DNA of 64,000 nt from Klebsiella oxytoca (GTDB taxonomy: Bacteria > Pseudomonadota > Gammaproteobacteria > Enterobacterales > Enterobacteriaceae). The notes under the pieces were generated by a model. It did no database searches. It saw nothing but the letters and a program-made list of their open reading frames with translations, and was not told the DNA's origin. Shown piece by piece: positions 1-11,510 of this stretch (its first letter is position 1; every line of letters starts with the position of its first letter). The position numbers and the translations under genes were made by a program. Location: the NCBI RefSeq assembly GCF_009707385.1, contig NZ_CP046115.1:1984001-2048000 (forward strand), read 5' to 3'.

Positions 1-232
1 GCAGCTGGTGGTCTATAAAGAAAAGGGGCTGCCGCTGGATCTTGGTCTGGTAGTACGCGAATATCTGTCGCAGTATCCGCGCGCACGCCACTTTGATGTC
101 GCGCGCATTGTGGTTGACCAGGCGGTACGCTTGGGCGTAGCGCAAGCAGATTTCACCGGACTGCCGGCAAAATGGCAGCCGATTAATGATTACGGAGCCA
201 AGGTACAGGCGCATGTCATCGACAAATATTGA
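1..232 (+). CDS. mukF: MukF, kleisin subunit of MukBEF condensin (3' end only)
   Basis: Only the last 76 codons are in the window, reading in frame from base 2 to a TGA at 230–232. The tail ([15 protein letters not shown] onwards) matches the C-terminal winged-helix part of MukF, which binds the MukB head. MukF is the kleisin that bridges MukB dimers and recruits MukE in the condensin that organises the enterobacterial chromosome. The gene overlaps mukE by 20 bp, which points to translational coupling in the mukF-mukE-mukB operon. Only the truncation at the window edge is unusual. Confidence 0.95.
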   Translation, partial: QLVVYKEKGLPLDLGLVVREYLSQYPRARHFDVARIVVDQAVRLGVAQADFTGLPAKWQPINDYGAKVQAHVIDKY

Positions 233-917
233 ACAAGTGATGCCGGTTAAACTGGCGCAAGCGTTGGCTAATCCGTTATTTCCGGCGCTGGATAGCGCCC
301 TGCGCGCGGGCCGTCATATCGGCCTTGACGAGCTGGATAATCACGCATTTTTGATGGATTTTCAGGATTACCTGGAAGAGTTTTATGCTCGCTATAACGT
401 CGAGCTGATCCGCGCGCCGGAGGGATTTTTCTATCTGCGCCCGCGTTCGACCACGCTAATTCCGCGATCGGTGCTTTCCGAGCTGGATATGATGGTGGGT
501 AAAATTCTCTGCTATCTCTATCTTAGCCCGGAGCGCCTGGCGAATGAAGGCATCTTCACCCAGCAGGAGCTTTACGACGAGCTGCTGACTCTGGCGGATG
601 AAGCCAAGCTGCTGAAGCTGGTCAATAACCGTTCTACCGGCTCAGACCTTGACCGCCAGAAGCTGCAGGAAAAAATGCGCGCCTCGCTCAACCGCCTGCG
701 CCGCCTTGGCATGGTGTGGTTTATGGGCCACGACAGCAGCAAATTCCGCATTACCGAATCGGTGTTTCGCTTCGGCGCTGACGTTCGCGCCGGCGACGAT
801 CCGCGCGAAGCGCAGCTGCGCATGATCCGCGATGGTGAAGCGATGGCGCTGGAAAATCGTCTGCAGCTCAATGATGAGAATGAAGAGAATCAGCCGGATA
901 GCGGGGAGGAAGAGTAA
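213..917 (+). CDS. mukE: MukE, condensin accessory subunit
   Basis: This 234-residue protein is the usual length for MukE and is close to the E. coli sequence throughout. An upstream in-frame start (186) would add nine unconserved residues, so the ATG at 213 ([12 protein letters not shown]) was chosen. MukE is a winged-helix protein that binds MukF as dimers and modulates MukB ATPase and DNA loading. The C terminus is acidic ([15 protein letters not shown]). The gene lies inside the muk operon: its start is within the end of mukF and its TAA shares one base with the mukB ATG. Confidence 0.97.
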   Translation: MSSTNIEQVMPVKLAQALANPLFPALDSALRAGRHIGLDELDNHAFLMDFQDYLEEFYARYNVELIRAPEGFFYLRPRSTTLIPRSVLSELDMMVGKILCYLYLSPERLANEGIFTQQELYDELLTLADEAKLLKLVNNRSTGSDLDRQKLQEKMRASLNRLRRLGMVWFMGHDSSKFRITESVFRFGADVRAGDDPREAQLRMIRDGEAMALENRLQLNDENEENQPDSGEEE

Positions 918-3900
918 TGATTGAACGCGGTAAATTTCGCTCGCTGACGCTGGTTAACTGGAACGGTTTTTTTGCCCGCACCTTTGATCTTGATGAACTG
1001 GTGACCACCCTTTCGGGCGGTAACGGCGCAGGTAAGTCGACTACCATGGCCGCTTTCGTGACGGCCCTGATCCCGGACCTGACGCTGCTGCACTTCCGTA
1101 ACACCACCGAAGCTGGGGCCACCAGTGGTTCGCGTGATAAAGGTCTGCACGGTAAGCTGCGCGCCGGGGTCTGTTATTCGGTGCTGGACGTTATCAACTC
1201 TCGTCATCAGCGGGTAGTCGTCGGGGTGCGCCTGCAGCAGGTTGCCGGTCGCGATCGGAAAGTCGATATCAAACCTTTCGCGATTCAGGGTCTGCCAACC
1301 TCTATTCAGCCGACTCAGCTGTTAACCGAAACCCTTAACGAGCGCCAGGCGCGGGTGGTGACGCTCAACGAGCTGAAAGATAAGCTCGAAGCGATAGAAG
1401 GGGTGCAGTTCAAGCAGTTCAACTCGATCACCGAATATCACTCGCTGATGTTTGATTTGGGCGTGGTGGCGCGTCGTTTGCGTTCTGCCTCGGACCGTAG
1501 CAAGTACTATCGCCTGATCGAAGCGTCGCTGTACGGCGGCATTTCAAGCACCATCACCCGCTCGCTGCGCGACTACCTGCTGCCGGAAAACAGCGGCGTG
1601 CGTAAAGCATTCCAGGATATGGAAGCGGCGCTGCGTGAAAACCGCATGACCCTGGAAGCGATTCGCGTGACGCAGTCGGACCGCGATCTCTTCAAGCATC
1701 TGATCAGCGAAGCCACCAACTACGTTGCCGCCGACTATATGCGCCACGCGAACGAGCGGCGTATTCATCTCGACAAAGCGCTGGAATATCGTCGCGATCT
1801 GTTCACATCCCGGGCTCAGCTCGCCGCAGAGCAGTACAAACATGTCGATATGGCCCGCGAACTGCAGGAACATAACGGTGCGGAAGGCGATCTGGAAGCC
1901 GATTATCAGGCCGCCAGCGACCATCTGAACCTGGTACAGACCGCGCTGCGTCAGCAGGAAAAAATTGAGCGCTATGAAGCGGATCTTGATGAACTGCAGA
2001 TCCGCCTTGAAGAGCAAAATGAAGTCGTAGCGGAAGCGGTTGAGCAGCAAGAAGAAAACGAAGCCCGCGCTGAAGCCGCTGAGCTGGAAGTCGATGAGCT
2101 GAAAAACCAGCTTGCCGACTATCAGCAGGCGCTGGATGTGCAGCAGACGCGCGCCATTCAGTATAACCAGGCGCTGCAGGCGCTGGAACGAGCAAAAACA
2201 CTTTGTCATCTGCCGGATTTAACCCCGGAAAGCGCTGACGAGTGGCTGGAGACTTTCCAGGCCAAAGAGCAGGAAGCGACGGAGAAAATGCTGTCGCTGG
2301 AACAGAAAATGAGCGTGGCGCAAACCGCGCACAGCCAGTTCGAACAGGCATACCAGCTGGTGGCGGAGATCAACGGCCCGCTGGCGCGTAATGAAGCCTG
2401 GAACGTGGCGCGTGAGCTGCTGCGCGAAGGCGTTAATCAACGCCATCAGGCTGAACAGGCGCACGGGCTGCGCAGTCGTCTGACCGAGCTTGAACAGCGC
2501 CTGCGTGAACAGCAGGATGCTGAACGCCAGCTCAATGAATTCTGCAAGCGGCAGGGCAAACGCTACGATATCGACGAGCTTGAAGCTCTGCATCAGGAGC
2601 TGGAGGCCCGCATCGCGTCGCTTTCTGACAGCGTCTCTTCCGCCAGCGAACGGCGGATGACCCTGCGTCAGGAGCTGGAACAGCTGCAATCGCGCACTCA
2701 AACTCTGATGCGTCGCGCCCCAATCTGGCTGGCGGCGCAAAACAGCCTGAATCAGCTGTGCGAGCAGAGCGGCGAGCAGTTTGAGTCCAGCCAGGAGGTC
2801 ACCGAATATCTCCAGCAGCTGCTTGAGCGTGAACGCGAAGCTATCGTAGAACGCGATGAAGTCGGCGCTCGCAAACGCGCGATCGACGATGAAATTGAGC
2901 GTCTTAGCCAGCCGGGCGGTTCGGAAGATCAGCGCCTCAACGCGCTGGCGGAACGTTTTGGCGGCGTGCTGCTATCGGAAATCTACGATGACGTTAGCCT
3001 CGATGATGCGCCGTATTATTCTGCGCTGTACGGCCCTTCACGTCACGCTATTGTAGTTCCGGACCTGTCGCTCATCGCGGAGCAGCTGGAAGGACTGGAA
3101 GATTGTCCTGAAGATCTCTATCTGATCGAAGGGGATCCGCAGTCGTTTGATGACAGCGTATTCAGCGTCGATGAGCTGGAAAAAGCGGTTGTTGTTAAAA
3201 TTGCCGATCGTCAGTGGCGCTATTCGCGCTTTCCGTCGCTGCCGTTGTTTGGCCGCGCTGCCCGTGAAAGCCGCGTAGAAACGCTGCACGCCGAACGCGA
3301 AAGCCTGTCCGAGCGTTTTGCGACGTTATCTTTCGATGTGCAGAAAACCCAGCGCCTGCATCAGGCGTTTAGCCGCTTTATCGGCAATCATCTGGCGGTT
3401 GCTTTTGAGGATGATCCGGAAGAAGAAATCCGCAAACTGAATACTCGTCGCGGCGAACTGGAGCGGGCGCTGAGCGCCCATGAGAGCGATAACCAGCAGA
3501 ATCGGGTGCAGTATGAGCAGGCGAAAGAGGGCGTATCCGCTCTGAACCGCCTGCTGCCGCGCCTTAACCTGCTGGCCGACGATTCGCTGGCCGATCGCGT
3601 GGATGAGATCCAGGAGCGGCTTGACGAAGCGCAGGAAGCCGCGCGCTTCGTGCAGCAGCATGGTAATCAGCTGGCAAAGCTGGAGCCGATCGTTTCCGTT
3701 CTGCAGAGCGACCCGGAGCAGTTTGAGCAGCTGAAAGAAGATTACGCGTATTCGCAGCAGACCCAGCGCGACGCGCGTCAGCAGGCGTTTGCGCTGACCG
3801 AAGTGGTGCAGCGTCGCGCCCACTTTAGCTACTCCGATTCAGCAGAGATGCTAAGCGGTAATAGCGATCTGAACGAGAAGCTGCGTCAGCGTCTGGAGCA

Positions 3901-5365
3901 GGCGGAAGCGGAACGTGCCCGTACCCGCGAAGCGCTGCGCACCCACGCCGCGCAGCTCAACCAGTACCATCAGGTGCTGGCATCGCTGAAAAGCTCCTAC
4001 GACACCAAAAAAGAGCTGCTTAACGACCTGCACAAAGAGCTTAAGGATATTGGCGTACGCGCCGATGCCGGTGCGGAAGAGCGCGCCCGCCTGCGTCGCG
4101 ATGAGCTCCACGCTCAGCTCAGCAACAACCGAGCGCGACGTAACCAGCTTGAGAAAGCGTTGACTTTCTGCGAAGCGGAAATGGATAACCTGACCCGTAA
4201 GCTGCGTAAGCTGGAGCGTGATTATTGCGAAATGCGCGAACAGGTGGTCAGTGCCAAAGCGGGCTGGTGTGCGGTCATGCGTCTGGTAAAAGACAACGGC
4301 GTGGAACGTCGTCTGCATCGTCGTGAGCTGGCTTATCTTTCGGCTGATGAGCTGCGCTCAATGTCGGATAAGGCGCTGGGGGCGCTGCGTCTGGCGGTAT
4401 CGGATAACGAACATCTGCGCGATGTGCTGCGTATTTCTGAAGATCCGAAACGTCCGGAACGCAAAATCCAGTTCTTTGTCGCCGTTTATCAGCATCTGCG
4501 CGAGCGTATTCGCCAGGATATTATTCGTACCGACGATCCGGTGGAAGCGATTGAGCAGATGGAGATCGAGCTTAGCCGTCTGACGGAAGAGTTGACCAAC
4601 CGCGAGCAGAAGCTGGCCATCAGCTCCCGCAGCGTAGCCAACATTATCCGCAAGACTATCCAGCGCGAACAAAACCGTATCCGCATGCTCAACCAGGGGC
4701 TGCAGAGCGTCTCATTCGGCCAGGTCAACAGCGTACGTCTGAACGTCAACGTCCGGGAAACCCACTCGATGCTGCTGGACGTGCTGTCTGAACAGCATGA
4801 ACAGCATCAGGACCTGTTCAACAGTAATCGTCTGACCTTCTCGGAGGCGCTGGCGAAGCTGTATCAGCGCCTGAATCCGCAAATCGACATGGGGCAGCGT
4901 ACGCCGCAGACCATCGGTGAAGAGCTGCTGGACTACCGCAACTATCTGGAGATGGAAGTGGAAGTTAACCGTGGATCCGACGGCTGGCTGCGCGCTGAAT
5001 CCGGTGCGCTATCGACCGGTGAGGCCATCGGTACCGGGATGTCGATTCTGGTTATGGTGGTGCAGAGCTGGGAAGATGAATCTATGCGCCTGCGCGGCAA
5101 GGATATTTCTCCATGTCGTTTGCTGTTCCTTGATGAGGCGGCGCGTCTGGATGCCCGCTCTATCGCCACGCTGTTTGAACTGTGCGATCGTCTGGAGATG
5201 CAGCTGATTATCGCGGCGCCGGAAAATATCAGTCCGGAAAAAGGCACCACCTATAAACTGGTACGTAAAGTGGTGAATAATCACGAGCATGTTCATGTGG
5301 TAGGGCTGCGTGGGTTCGCGCCACAGCTGCCCGAAACCCTGCCGGGAACGGCAAATGCTTCGTAA
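917..5365 (+). CDS. mukB: MukB, SMC-like ATPase of the MukBEF condensin
   Basis: The 1,482-residue SMC-like protein has an N-terminal head with Walker A GGNGAGKS at residues 34–41, long coiled coils rich in Glu/Gln/Arg/Leu, a central hinge around residues 650–780, and a C-terminal head with an ABC-like signature ([12 protein letters not shown]) and Walker B ([11 protein letters not shown]). E. coli MukB is 1,486 residues, so it is full length. Dimers extrude DNA loops and act with MukE, MukF and topoisomerase IV; MatP (encoded at 33760) excludes the complex from Ter. It is the last gene of the muk operon, and a hairpin follows 20 bp after the stop. Confidence 0.98.
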   Translation: MIERGKFRSLTLVNWNGFFARTFDLDELVTTLSGGNGAGKSTTMAAFVTALIPDLTLLHFRNTTEAGATSGSRDKGLHGKLRAGVCYSVLDVINSRHQRVVVGVRLQQVAGRDRKVDIKPFAIQGLPTSIQPTQLLTETLNERQARVVTLNELKDKLEAIEGVQFKQFNSITEYHSLMFDLGVVARRLRSASDRSKYYRLIEASLYGGISSTITRSLRDYLLPENSGVRKAFQDMEAALRENRMTLEAIRVTQSDRDLFKHLISEATNYVAADYMRHANERRIHLDKALEYRRDLFTSRAQLAAEQYKHVDMARELQEHNGAEGDLEADYQAASDHLNLVQTALRQQEKIERYEADLDELQIRLEEQNEVVAEAVEQQEENEARAEAAELEVDELKNQLADYQQALDVQQTRAIQYNQALQALERAKTLCHLPDLTPESADEWLETFQAKEQEATEKMLSLEQKMSVAQTAHSQFEQAYQLVAEINGPLARNEAWNVARELLREGVNQRHQAEQAHGLRSRLTELEQRLREQQDAERQLNEFCKRQGKRYDIDELEALHQELEARIASLSDSVSSASERRMTLRQELEQLQSRTQTLMRRAPIWLAAQNSLNQLCEQSGEQFESSQEVTEYLQQLLEREREAIVERDEVGARKRAIDDEIERLSQPGGSEDQRLNALAERFGGVLLSEIYDDVSLDDAPYYSALYGPSRHAIVVPDLSLIAEQLEGLEDCPEDLYLIEGDPQSFDDSVFSVDELEKAVVVKIADRQWRYSRFPSLPLFGRAARESRVETLHAERESLSERFATLSFDVQKTQRLHQAFSRFIGNHLAVAFEDDPEEEIRKLNTRRGELERALSAHESDNQQNRVQYEQAKEGVSALNRLLPRLNLLADDSLADRVDEIQERLDEAQEAARFVQQHGNQLAKLEPIVSVLQSDPEQFEQLKEDYAYSQQTQRDARQQAFALTEVVQRRAHFSYSDSAEMLSGNSDLNEKLRQRLEQAEAERARTREALRTHAAQLNQYHQVLASLKSSYDTKKELLNDLHKELKDIGVRADAGAEERARLRRDELHAQLSNNRARRNQLEKALTFCEAEMDNLTRKLRKLERDYCEMREQVVSAKAGWCAVMRLVKDNGVERRLHRRELAYLSADELRSMSDKALGALRLAVSDNEHLRDVLRISEDPKRPERKIQFFVAVYQHLRERIRQDIIRTDDPVEAIEQMEIELSRLTEELTNREQKLAISSRSVANIIRKTIQREQNRIRMLNQGLQSVSFGQVNSVRLNVNVRETHSMLLDVLSEQHEQHQDLFNSNRLTFSEALAKLYQRLNPQIDMGQRTPQTIGEELLDYRNYLEMEVEVNRGSDGWLRAESGALSTGEAIGTGMSILVMVVQSWEDESMRLRGKDISPCRLLFLDEAARLDARSIATLFELCDRLEMQLIIAAPENISPEKGTTYKLVRKVVNNHEHVHVVGLRGFAPQLPETLPGTANAS

Positions 5366-5384
5366 AATTGTTCGCTAATCAGTC

Positions 5385-5410
5385 AAAGGGCGACATCATG
5401 TCGCCCTTTA
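5385..5410 (+). terminator. Rho-independent terminator-like hairpin after mukB
   Basis: AAAGGGCGACA and TGTCGCCCTTT form an 11-bp stem around a four-base loop 20 bp downstream of the mukB stop. The U-rich tail is short (TTTATGTTATG), so termination may be partial. It is the only hairpin between the muk operon and ldtD. Confidence 0.7.
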
Positions 5411-5549
5411 TGTTATGTGTTCCAGGATTTTAGGATTGTATAATCTTTTAACTTCTTTACATTTGGGAAGGCAAAAGCGTTTTCGTCTTCATATACTGAA
5501 AGTAAGCCCCATTTTTAGCGGGCAGCAATGTGTTAACAGGGGGCAAGGG

Positions 5550-7343
5550 ATGTTGCTAAAGAAACGGTATGGTCGTCAATTGTCTGCGCTCAGCCTGAGC
5601 CTGGCTTTTGCATTTGCTCCACTGTTCAATGTTCAGGCCGAAGAGCCTGAAGTTGTGCCAACGGACAGCTCTGCAACTATCGGCGAGCTGTCTTCTGAGC
5701 TGAGCCAAAGCGCAAGCCACTCTGCGGCAGTCGCCAAAATGGTCGGTGAGCAGGTGCTTGCGGCCGATGTGGTGGCAAAAAGCCGTGCCGATATTCAGGC
5801 GGTACTGCCGTCTGGTTATCAACCCGTATTTATGAATCCGCTGGTGTCGCTCTATGCGGCCAGGGATATGAAGCCGATGTGGGAAAACCGCGAGGCTGTG
5901 CAGGCGTTTCAACAACAGCTGGCTGAGGTTGCTATCGCCGGTTTTCAGCCACAGTTCACCACATGGGTTGAGCTATTGACCGATCCTGCGGTAAGCGGTC
6001 TGGCGCGGGATGTTGTTCTGTCCGATGCCATGCTGGGCTATTTGCACTTTATTAGCGGTATTCCTACTCAGGGTAATCGCTGGCTGTATGGTACTAAGCC
6101 CTATACGATGTCGACGCCGGCTCTGTCGGTTATCAACCAGTGGCAGATGGCGCTGGAAAACGGCTCGTTGCCGCAGTTTATTGCCGGTCTGGCACCGCAG
6201 CATCCGCAGTATGCCGCCATGCATCAGGCATTGCTGGCACAGGTTGCCGACTCCCGTCCGTGGCCGCAGCTGACCAGCAAAGCTTCTCTGCGTCCTGGTG
6301 AATGGACTAATGACGCGGGCGCGCTGCGCGAAATTTTACAACGCACCGGTATGCTGAATGATTCGGCTAAAGCTGCTTTGTCAGACGAGGGCGCAGTGAG
6401 TCCATCCGCCGAGAAAAAAGCGAAAAACAGCGGCCGCGGCGTTTACGATCGTCAACTGGTTGAAGGTGTTAAGCGTTTTCAGGCGTGGCAGGGACTGGGT
6501 GCTGATGGCGTGATTGGTCAGGCGACTCGTGACTGGCTCAACGTTTCGCCAGCGCAGCGCGCGGGCGTTCTGGCATTGAATATCCAGCGTTTGCGCCTTC
6601 TGCCGGGCAATCTTTCCACCGGAATTATGGTGAATATTCCAGCCTTTTCGCTGGTTTATTATCAAGACGGCAGCGAGGTTCTGGCATCGAGGGTCATTGT
6701 GGGGCGGCCGGACCGTAAAACCCCGATGATGAGCAGCGCGCTGAACAATGTGGTGGTCAACCCGCCATGGAACGTGCCGCCGACGCTGGCGCGTAAAGAT
6801 ATTCTGCCGAAGGTGCGTAATAATCCAGGCTATCTTGAGCAGCATGGCTATACGGTAATGCGCGGCTGGAATAGCAAAGAGACCATCGATCCGTGGCAGG
6901 TTGACTGGGAGACGATAACCGCATCGAATCTTCCATTCCGTTTTCAGCAGGCGCCTGGCGCGCGTAATTCGCTGGGGCGATATAAATTCAATATGCCAAG
7001 CTCGGATGCTATCTATTTGCATGACACGCCTAACCATAATCTGTTTCAGAGAGATGGCCGGGCATTGAGCTCCGGGTGCGTACGCGTGAATAAAGCTTCA
7101 GAACTGGCGAATATGCTGCTTCAGGATGCTGGCTGGAATGATGCGCGTATTTCGGATGCGCTTAAGCAGGGAAATACCCGCTACGTTAATATTCGCCAGA
7201 ATATCCCGGTGAATCTCTATTATTTGACCGCATTTGTCGGTGCTGATGGACGTACACAATATCGTACAGATATTTACAATTACGACCTCACTGCGCGATC
7301 CAGCGCACAAATTCTGCCTAAAGCTGAACAATTAATCAGATAA
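5550..7343 (+). CDS. ldtD: LdtD (YcbB), L,D-transpeptidase
   Basis: The protein has 597 residues. A longer reading frame is open from 5415, but the conserved start is the ATG at 5550 ([16 protein letters not shown]), which opens a signal peptide ending near VQAEE. It has a peptidoglycan-binding helical domain ([17 protein letters not shown] region, around residue 315) and a C-terminal YkuD catalytic domain with HDTPNHNLF and [10 protein letters not shown]; the nucleophile is Cys510. LdtD makes 3-3 meso-DAP cross-links in the periplasm and can bypass penicillin-binding transpeptidases under beta-lactam or envelope stress. The linker before the binding domain is shorter than in E. coli (615 residues). 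It precedes mepK, which cuts the same 3-3 cross-links. Confidence 0.96.
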   Translation: MLLKKRYGRQLSALSLSLAFAFAPLFNVQAEEPEVVPTDSSATIGELSSELSQSASHSAAVAKMVGEQVLAADVVAKSRADIQAVLPSGYQPVFMNPLVSLYAARDMKPMWENREAVQAFQQQLAEVAIAGFQPQFTTWVELLTDPAVSGLARDVVLSDAMLGYLHFISGIPTQGNRWLYGTKPYTMSTPALSVINQWQMALENGSLPQFIAGLAPQHPQYAAMHQALLAQVADSRPWPQLTSKASLRPGEWTNDAGALREILQRTGMLNDSAKAALSDEGAVSPSAEKKAKNSGRGVYDRQLVEGVKRFQAWQGLGADGVIGQATRDWLNVSPAQRAGVLALNIQRLRLLPGNLSTGIMVNIPAFSLVYYQDGSEVLASRVIVGRPDRKTPMMSSALNNVVVNPPWNVPPTLARKDILPKVRNNPGYLEQHGYTVMRGWNSKETIDPWQVDWETITASNLPFRFQQAPGARNSLGRYKFNMPSSDAIYLHDTPNHNLFQRDGRALSSGCVRVNKASELANMLLQDAGWNDARISDALKQGNTRYVNIRQNIPVNLYYLTAFVGADGRTQYRTDIYNYDLTARSSAQILPKAEQLIR

Positions 7344-7381
7344 ATGAAGTAGTTCAACGGATTTGGTTGTCATAACTGTGT

Positions 7382-7420
7382 GTAAACTCGTGTCTTGCAG
7401 CCTGCAAGGCCCGAGTTTAC
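7382..7420. repeat. Nested inverted repeat between ldtD and mepK
   Basis: GTAAACTCG and CGAGTTTAC form a perfect 9-bp outer stem, and CTTGCAG/CTGCAAG form a perfect 7-bp inner stem inside it. The two stems are separated by three-base bulges (TGT and GCC). The element starts 38 bp after the ldtD stop and is followed by TGGGGTTAGG, not a T tract, so it is not a canonical Rho-independent terminator. It may be a processing or stability structure or a protein-binding palindrome. Confidence 0.6.
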
Positions 7421-7641
7421 TGGGGTTAGGCTGCCTTGACGTTGGCTATAATGCCCGGTAAGGTGCCTTTCGTGCGCCAGAAGTGCATATACATATAATC
7501 CTGCAAATGCGTTGTGGCGGTAAGCGGCCCATTCTCCATCGCTGATATTTATCAGCCGCAGGGGCGTGAGCGCATGCTGGCAGCCAGGACGTGCTGCGGG
7601 AAAAGTATATTACGATTCATTTACCTGTAGACCTGATTATC

Positions 7642-8193
7642 ATGGACAAATTTGACGCTAATCGCCGCAAACTGCTGGCGTTAGGTGGAGCTGCGCTCGG
7701 TGCTGCTGCCATTCTGCCTGCGCCGGCATTTGCCACCCTCTCGACCCCCCGACCGCGTATTTTGACGCTGAACAACCTGCATACTGGTGAATCACTCAAG
7801 GCGGAGTTTTTCGATGGCAGAGGCTATATTCAGGATGAATTAGCAAGACTGAATCATTTTTTCCGTGACTATCGCGCGAATAAGATTAAGTCCATCGATC
7901 CCGGTTTGTTCGATCAACTCTATCGTCTGCAGGGATTACTTGGAACCAACAAGCCCGTCCAGCTTATTTCTGGTTATCGTTCTGTCGATACCAATAATGA
8001 GCTGCGCGCACGGAGCCGGGGGGTGGCGAAGCAAAGCTACCACACCAAAGGGCAGGCTATGGATTTCCATATCGAAGGCATTTCGTTAAGCAATATTCGC
8101 AAAGCGGCGTTATCTATGCGCACAGGTGGTGTAGGATACTACCCACGTAGCAACTTTGTGCATATTGATACCGGGCCTGTAAGGCACTGGTAA
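7642..8193 (+). CDS. mepK: MepK (YcbK), murein endopeptidase cleaving 3-3 cross-links
   Basis: This 183-residue protein starts at [10 protein letters not shown]; an upstream in-frame start at 7591 adds unconserved residues. The N terminus is a twin-arginine signal ([10 protein letters not shown], hydrophobic run, then APAFA), so folded export by Tat is expected. The M15-like (DUF882) fold shows the zinc motif elements [17 protein letters not shown] and FVHIDTG. MepK is a periplasmic endopeptidase able to open L,D cross-links, which makes it the functional opposite of LdtD just upstream. The roughly 190-bp leader contains TATAAT at 7447–7452 without a good –35 hexamer. gloC follows after 13 bp. 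Confidence 0.95.
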   Translation: MDKFDANRRKLLALGGAALGAAAILPAPAFATLSTPRPRILTLNNLHTGESLKAEFFDGRGYIQDELARLNHFFRDYRANKIKSIDPGLFDQLYRLQGLLGTNKPVQLISGYRSVDTNNELRARSRGVAKQSYHTKGQAMDFHIEGISLSNIRKAALSMRTGGVGYYPRSNFVHIDTGPVRHW

Positions 8194-8206
8194 CGAAAGG
8201 AGCCTC

Positions 8207-8854
8207 ATGAACTATCGTATTATTCCGGTTACCGCGTTCGCGCAGAACTGTTCTTTAATCTGGTGTGAACAAACCAAACTGGCGGCACTGGTCGATCCCG
8301 GCGGCGACGCTGAGCGAATCAAACAGGAAGTCACGGCGGCAGGCGTTAGCCTGATGCAGATTCTGCTCACTCACGGCCATCTCGATCACGTTGGCGCGGC
8401 GGCGGAACTGGCACAACATTATGGCGTGCCGATTATTGGTCCGGAAAAAGAAGATGAGTTCTGGCTGGAGGGGCTACCTGCGCAGAGCCGGATGTTTGGT
8501 CTGGAAAATTGCCAGCCGCTGCAGCCGGATCGCTGGCTAAACGACGGTGATGCGGTCAGCGTGGGGAATGTTTCCCTGCAGGTACTGCACTGTCCTGGGC
8601 ATACCCCAGGACACGTGGTTTTCTTCGATGAGGCTTCCCGACTGCTGATTTCCGGCGATGTGATTTTTAAAGGCGGCGTAGGGCGCAGTGATTTTCCACG
8701 CGGCGATCACAACCAGCTGATCGAGGCGATTAAAAGCAAACTGCTGCCGTTAGGGGATGACGTGTCGTTTATTCCGGGACATGGGCCTATGTCAACTCTT
8801 GGATATGAGCGTCTGCACAACCCTTTCCTGCAGGATGAAATGCCGGTGTGGTAA
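8207..8854 (+). CDS. gloC: GloC (YcbL), type II glyoxalase
   Basis: The protein has 215 residues with a metallo-beta-lactamase fold. The metal-binding signature HGHLDH is visible, followed by [31 protein letters not shown] and IPGHGPMS, which supply the remaining ligands. GloC hydrolyses S-lactoylglutathione to D-lactate and glutathione in the cytosol, the second step of methylglyoxal detoxification; mgsA, which makes methylglyoxal, is at 42134. A strong ribosome site (AAAGGAG) precedes the ATG. It shares a bidirectional terminator with convergent aspC. Confidence 0.94.
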   Translation: MNYRIIPVTAFAQNCSLIWCEQTKLAALVDPGGDAERIKQEVTAAGVSLMQILLTHGHLDHVGAAAELAQHYGVPIIGPEKEDEFWLEGLPAQSRMFGLENCQPLQPDRWLNDGDAVSVGNVSLQVLHCPGHTPGHVVFFDEASRLLISGDVIFKGGVGRSDFPRGDHNQLIEAIKSKLLPLGDDVSFIPGHGPMSTLGYERLHNPFLQDEMPVW

Positions 8855-8872
8855 TACCCGGATGATGGGTGT

Positions 8873-8905
8873 AAAAAAGGCCGCAGCTGCGGCCTTTTGT
8901 TTTTG
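8873..8905. terminator. Bidirectional terminator between gloC and aspC
   Basis: The palindrome GGCCGCAGCTGCGGCC is flanked by six A's on one side and TTTTGTTTTT on the other. It can therefore end transcription from gloC (plus) and aspC (minus), whose stops flank it closely. Confidence 0.9.
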
Positions 8906-8914
8906 AAGCGGAGC

Positions 8915-10105
8915 TTACAGGACGGCAACAATCGCTTCGCACAGCGGCGCCATGTTGTCCGGCGTCATACCGGCGACGTTAATACGTCCGGAAGCCACCG
9001 CGTACACCGCAAACTCTTCGCGCAGACGTAGTACCTGCTCTTTGGTCAGACCGCTGAACGAGAACATCCCGTTTTGCTGAATGATGAAAGAGAAATCGCG
9101 GCTGGCGCCTTTTTCCTGCAGGGTATTAACGAACAGCAGACGCATACGCTGAATGCGTTGACGCATGTCGGTCAGTTCCTGTTCCCAGATGGCGCGCAGC
9201 GAGTCATTGCTGAGAATAGTCGCCACTACCGACGCACCGTGAGCCGGTGGGTTAGAGTAGTTAGCGCGGATCACGGACTTCATCTGGCTGAAAGCGCGGT
9301 CTACCGTTTCCTGGTCCGCAGCAACCAGCGTACAGGCGCCTACGCGCTCGTTGTACAGGCCGAAGTTCTTTGAGTATGAGCTGGCGATCAGCAGCTCTTT
9401 ATGCAGCGCGGCGAAAGCGCGCAGGCCTTCAGCATCTTCTTCCAGACCGCGGGCGAAGCCCTGATAAGCAAAGTCAAACAGCGGCAGCCAGCCTTTGTCT
9501 ACGGAGAGCTGCGCCAGCTGTTGCCACTGCTCAAGCGTTGGATCGATACCGGTAGGGTTGTGGCAGCAGCCGTGGAACAGAACCACGTCACCTGCCTGTG
9601 CTTCGTTCAGGCTGGCCAGCAGTCCGTCGAAGTCGAGTTTGTGGTTTGCTGCGTCGTAGTAGGTGTATTCGCGAACTTCCAGCCCGGCTGAATTGAACAC
9701 GCTTTTATGGTTTGGCCAGCTTGGATTGCTTACCCAAATACGTTTAGCATCGGTGTTTTTGGCAAGAAAATCAGCTGCAACGCGGAGACCGCCGGTACCA
9801 CCCGGAGTCTGTGCGGTACGGGCGCGTTTGTCATTGATAATTGCGCTTCCTTTCCCAAACAGAAGCTCCTGAGTGCAGCGGCCAAACTCAGGAATACCAT
9901 CAATGCTCAGATAATTTTTGGTGGTTTCGTTTTCCAGCAGAAACTGCTCTGCTTTTTTCACGCTAGTCAGGACCGGTGTTTTACCCGTTTCATCTTTATA
10001 AACACCAATTCCAAGATTAATTTTTGTTGGGCGGTCATCGGCACGAAATAGATCGGCCAGGCCCAGAATTGGGTCGGCAGGGGCGGCGGTAATGTTCTCA
10101 AACAT
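8915..10105 (-). CDS. aspC: AspC, aspartate aminotransferase
   Basis: At 396 residues it is exactly the E. coli length. It is a class I PLP-dependent aminotransferase converting aspartate + 2-oxoglutarate to oxaloacetate + glutamate, with some aromatic substrates also used. The PLP lysine lies in [15 protein letters not shown] near residue 246; [13 protein letters not shown] (PLP contact) and a C-terminal Arg-containing SGRINVAGM element are also visible. It is cytoplasmic and homodimeric. It is transcribed alone, downstream of ompF in the same direction, with the ompF terminator between them. Confidence 0.97.
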   Translation of the reverse strand: MFENITAAPADPILGLADLFRADDRPTKINLGIGVYKDETGKTPVLTSVKKAEQFLLENETTKNYLSIDGIPEFGRCTQELLFGKGSAIINDKRARTAQTPGGTGGLRVAADFLAKNTDAKRIWVSNPSWPNHKSVFNSAGLEVREYTYYDAANHKLDFDGLLASLNEAQAGDVVLFHGCCHNPTGIDPTLEQWQQLAQLSVDKGWLPLFDFAYQGFARGLEEDAEGLRAFAALHKELLIASSYSKNFGLYNERVGACTLVAADQETVDRAFSQMKSVIRANYSNPPAHGASVVATILSNDSLRAIWEQELTDMRQRIQRMRLLFVNTLQEKGASRDFSFIIQQNGMFSFSGLTKEQVLRLREEFAVYAVASGRINVAGMTPDNMAPLCEAIVAVL

Positions 10106-10236
10106 GACGAGGTTCCATTGTGATTACTGAAGGGAAATCCGCTATCAGGTTAACGGGAGTTATGTTAATTGCCAACCGTTTGCGACAAAAAGCGAGAAGG
10201 TTTTTAAAAGTTACGATTTTCTTCTCAGGAATGCAG

Positions 10237-10264
10237 AAAAGCAGGACCGAAGTCCTGCTTTTTA
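10237..10264 (-). terminator. ompF terminator
   Basis: On the minus strand, AAAAAGCAGGACT and GGTCCTGCTTTT form a stem around a short loop, 28 bp past the ompF stop, ending in a T run. It separates ompF from aspC. Confidence 0.85.
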
Positions 10265-10292
10265 GGCATATCACGAAGGGGTGTACTGCAGA

Positions 10293-11372
10293 TTAGAACT
10301 GGTAAACGATACCCACTGCGGCCTGATCGTCAGTAGCGACTTTAGCAGCTTCGGTGTAGTCGTTGTCGCTCAGCTGGTTGAATTTATACGCAGCGTAAAC
10401 GTTCATGTTTTTGTTGAAGTAGTACCAGGTACCCACTTCGATGTATTTAACCAGGTCAGCATCGCCGCCGGAGAAGCCAGGGCGAGAACGCAGGTCTTTA
10501 CCTTTAGTCTGTACGTAGCCGATGGACGGACGCAGGCCGAAGTCGAACTGATACTGAACAACGGCTTCGAAGTTCTGAGTTTTACCCGCGAAGTAGTTGC
10601 CTTCGTTTTCCGGAGTCATGTTGTAAGTCTGAGAGTACATGACCGCAGCGTAGATGTTGTTCGCGTCATACTTAGCGGAGGTTGCCCATGCTTCAGCTTT
10701 ATTACCGTTTTTGTCAGCTTTCTGATCGCCGGTACGGCTGGAGTTAGCGTAGCCTGCTGACAGCGCAACGCCGTTGTCAAACGCGTAGGTTGCTGCGGTG
10801 CTGAAACCGTCGCCGTTTTGTTTCTTAACGTCGCGGTCTTTGTTTTTACCCTGGTACTGCAGCGCGAAGCTCAGACCGTCAACCAGACCGAAGAAGTCAG
10901 AGTTACGATAGGTTGCTACGCCGTTGGTACGTGCGGTCATGAAGTTGTCGGTGTAGCTCCAGCCGTCGCCACCCCATTCAACCAGCATATCGGTTGCCGC
11001 TTCTACATCGTAGATGGCGCCATAGTTACGACCGTAGTCGAATGAACCGTATTCACCCGCTTTTAAGCCTGCAAAAGCCAGACGAGTTTTAGTAGTCTGT
11101 TTACCTTCAACATTGGACGCATCCATGTTGTATTCCCACTGGCCGTAACCGATCAGCTGTTCGTTGATCTGCGTTTCGCCTTTCAGGCCGATACGAGCGT
11201 AAGTGGTATCATCGCTGCTGGTGTCGCCGTTGGTGGTCCAAACGTGCTCGCCAACCATTTTTCCGTAAAAATCCAGTTTGTTGCCGTTTTTGTTATAGAT
11301 TTCTGCAGCGTTTGCTGCACCGGCTACCAGCAGGGCAGGAATTACCGCTGCCAGAATTTTGCGCTTCATCAT
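10293..11372 (-). CDS. ompF: OmpF/OmpK35-type general porin
   Basis: This 359-residue precursor has a signal peptide [18 protein letters not shown]...ANA and matures at [16 protein letters not shown]. It forms a trimeric 16-stranded outer-membrane barrel and ends in the porin signature GIVYQF with terminal Phe. Loop 3 carries the constriction region near [11 protein letters not shown]. Loop sequences ([29 protein letters not shown]) match my memory of Klebsiella OmpK35 better than E. coli OmpF. It is the high-permeability porin for small hydrophilic solutes, including beta-lactams. The frame is intact, whereas OmpK35 is often lost in resistant isolates. GAGGG precedes the start; position aspC–ompF–asnS agrees with E. 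coli ompF. Confidence 0.95.
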   Translation of the reverse strand: MMKRKILAAVIPALLVAGAANAAEIYNKNGNKLDFYGKMVGEHVWTTNGDTSSDDTTYARIGLKGETQINEQLIGYGQWEYNMDASNVEGKQTTKTRLAFAGLKAGEYGSFDYGRNYGAIYDVEAATDMLVEWGGDGWSYTDNFMTARTNGVATYRNSDFFGLVDGLSFALQYQGKNKDRDVKKQNGDGFSTAATYAFDNGVALSAGYANSSRTGDQKADKNGNKAEAWATSAKYDANNIYAAVMYSQTYNMTPENEGNYFAGKTQNFEAVVQYQFDFGLRPSIGYVQTKGKDLRSRPGFSGGDADLVKYIEVGTWYYFNKNMNVYAAYKFNQLSDNDYTEAAKVATDDQAAVGIVYQF

Positions 11373-11481
11373 TATTTATTACCCTCATTTATATTTTTTT
11401 ATGAACACTTGCCACTGCCGCCAATAAGTTTCGTCAATAAAAGTTTACGGAACTATTGATGATAGTTTGGTGTCTGGAGGC

Positions 11482-11510
11482 ATCTTTCCATTCAGAACAA
11501 CGTTTCGCTA
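11482..11510 (-). promoter_or_regulatory. ompF promoter
   Basis: On the minus strand TAGCGA (–35, 11505–11510) and AAAGAT (–10, 11482–11487) are spaced by 17 bp. Both hexamers and the leader after them match the E. coli ompF promoter as I recall it. They are weak matches to the sigma-70 consensus, as expected for a promoter that needs OmpR. The predicted leader is about 100 nt. Confidence 0.75.

Noticed and set aside
1544..2351. Long minus-strand open frames inside mukB (also inside pepN, helD and lonH)
   Set aside because: They are antisense shadows of GC-balanced coding genes, without recognisable domains or ribosome sites.
7437..7452. TTGACG ... TATAAT as a mepK promoter
   Set aside because: The two hexamers are only about five bases apart, so they cannot be a –35/–10 pair; TATAAT alone is not enough.
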